5,057 nt of DNA from Akkermansia sp. (GTDB lineage: Bacteria > Verrucomicrobiota > Verrucomicrobiia > Verrucomicrobiales > Akkermansiaceae): contig JAFZGH010000216.1 in NCBI GenBank assembly GCA_017555465.1, positions 1-5,057 on the forward strand. Direction: 5' to 3'. The translations under genes and the position numbers were made by a program. This document shows positions 4,853 through 5,057 of the stretch, one piece after another (within the stretch, counting starts at the first letter, position 1; the number at the start of each line of letters is the position of its first letter). Below the pieces are notes generated by a model that saw nothing but the letters and a program-made list of their open reading frames with translations, searched no databases and had not been told where the DNA came from.

Positions 4853-5057
4853 TCAGGATTCTACAAGCTCATTCTTGTTTTCGCTAATCAGCTGCAGGGC
4901 TCTGGCGCGTCTGGCGGCATCGGGGCGGGCGGGAGTATAATCCAGCAGTTCCATGATTTCGCACTTGTAGCCAGGCAATTCATCCGGCGCCAGTTTAGCG
5001 GGTTGCGATGGAAAATAACTCAGCTCTGCCAGCAACGGCGCCGCACTCAGCAACAAC
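4853..5057 (-). CDS. Unrecognised protein, C-terminal end (cut by the right window edge)
   Basis: An open frame enters from the right edge and ends at a TGA (4855-4853), giving 68 visible residues ending in SENKNELVES. The first visible residues (LLLSAAPLLAELS) are hydrophobic and could be the end of a signal peptide, after which comes a polar, Pro-rich stretch and a charged helix (DAARRARALQLISENK). TTG codons at the edge could in principle be starts, but the frame is open to the last base, so the true start is probably outside. There is a single Cys and no recognisable motif. The gene lies 81 bp upstream of the Ala/Lys-rich gene on the same strand; that gene has its own promoter, so the two need not be one operon. 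Confidence 0.6.
   Translation of the reverse strand, partial: LLLSAAPLLAELSYFPSQPAKLAPDELPGYKCEIMELLDYTPARPDAARRARALQLISENKNELVES

Noticed and set aside
1..5057. CRISPR array, tRNA, insertion sequence or phage signal
   Set aside because: No spaced direct repeats, cloverleaf sequences, transposase motifs or phage genes were seen on either strand.

Overview
The window looks like ordinary chromosomal sequence from a Gram-negative-type bacterium of moderate GC content. Genes are tightly packed and many products are exported. The secreted Ala/Lys-rich protein, an ankyrin protein with a signal peptide, and several starts without a clear Shine-Dalgarno sequence suggest the Verrucomicrobiota (Akkermansia-like). 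This is an inference from general resemblance and has not been tested by any search. There are no tRNAs, rRNAs, insertion sequences, phage genes or CRISPR arrays.

Layout, left to right. A minus-strand lipoprotein gene is cut by the left edge (1-109). Its 115-bp upstream region is shared with a divergent plus-strand pair. The first gene of that pair encodes a secreted ankyrin-repeat protein with a Pro/Ala/Glu-rich linker and a C-terminal coiled coil (225-1748). The second encodes a secreted dual-specificity-type cysteine phosphatase (1745-2275), joined to the first by an ATGA stop/start overlap. The phosphatase gene ends in a small hairpin followed by four T, and meets the next gene tail to tail across 6 bp.

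The minus strand then carries a two-gene lipid operon: cdsA (4172 to 3267) followed after 13 bp by a diacylglycerol-kinase-family lipid kinase (3253 to 2282). It is driven by a near-consensus promoter, TTGACA-17-TAGAAT (4243-4271). The two enzymes fit together: the kinase can make phosphatidate, and CdsA converts phosphatidate to CDP-diacylglycerol, the precursor of the main phospholipids. Just upstream is a separate minus-strand gene for a small exported Ala/Lys-rich helical protein (4771 to 4352). It has its own promoter and a strong intrinsic terminator (4287-4325), so it is insulated from cdsA. The right edge holds the C-terminal end of an unrecognised minus-strand gene (5057 to 4853).

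No clearly new defence or mobile system is visible. The points most worth a second look are the translationally coupled exported ankyrin/phosphatase pair, the non-canonical CdsA signature (His to Ile and Arg to Leu), and the abundant-protein-like promoter of the Ala/Lys-rich gene.
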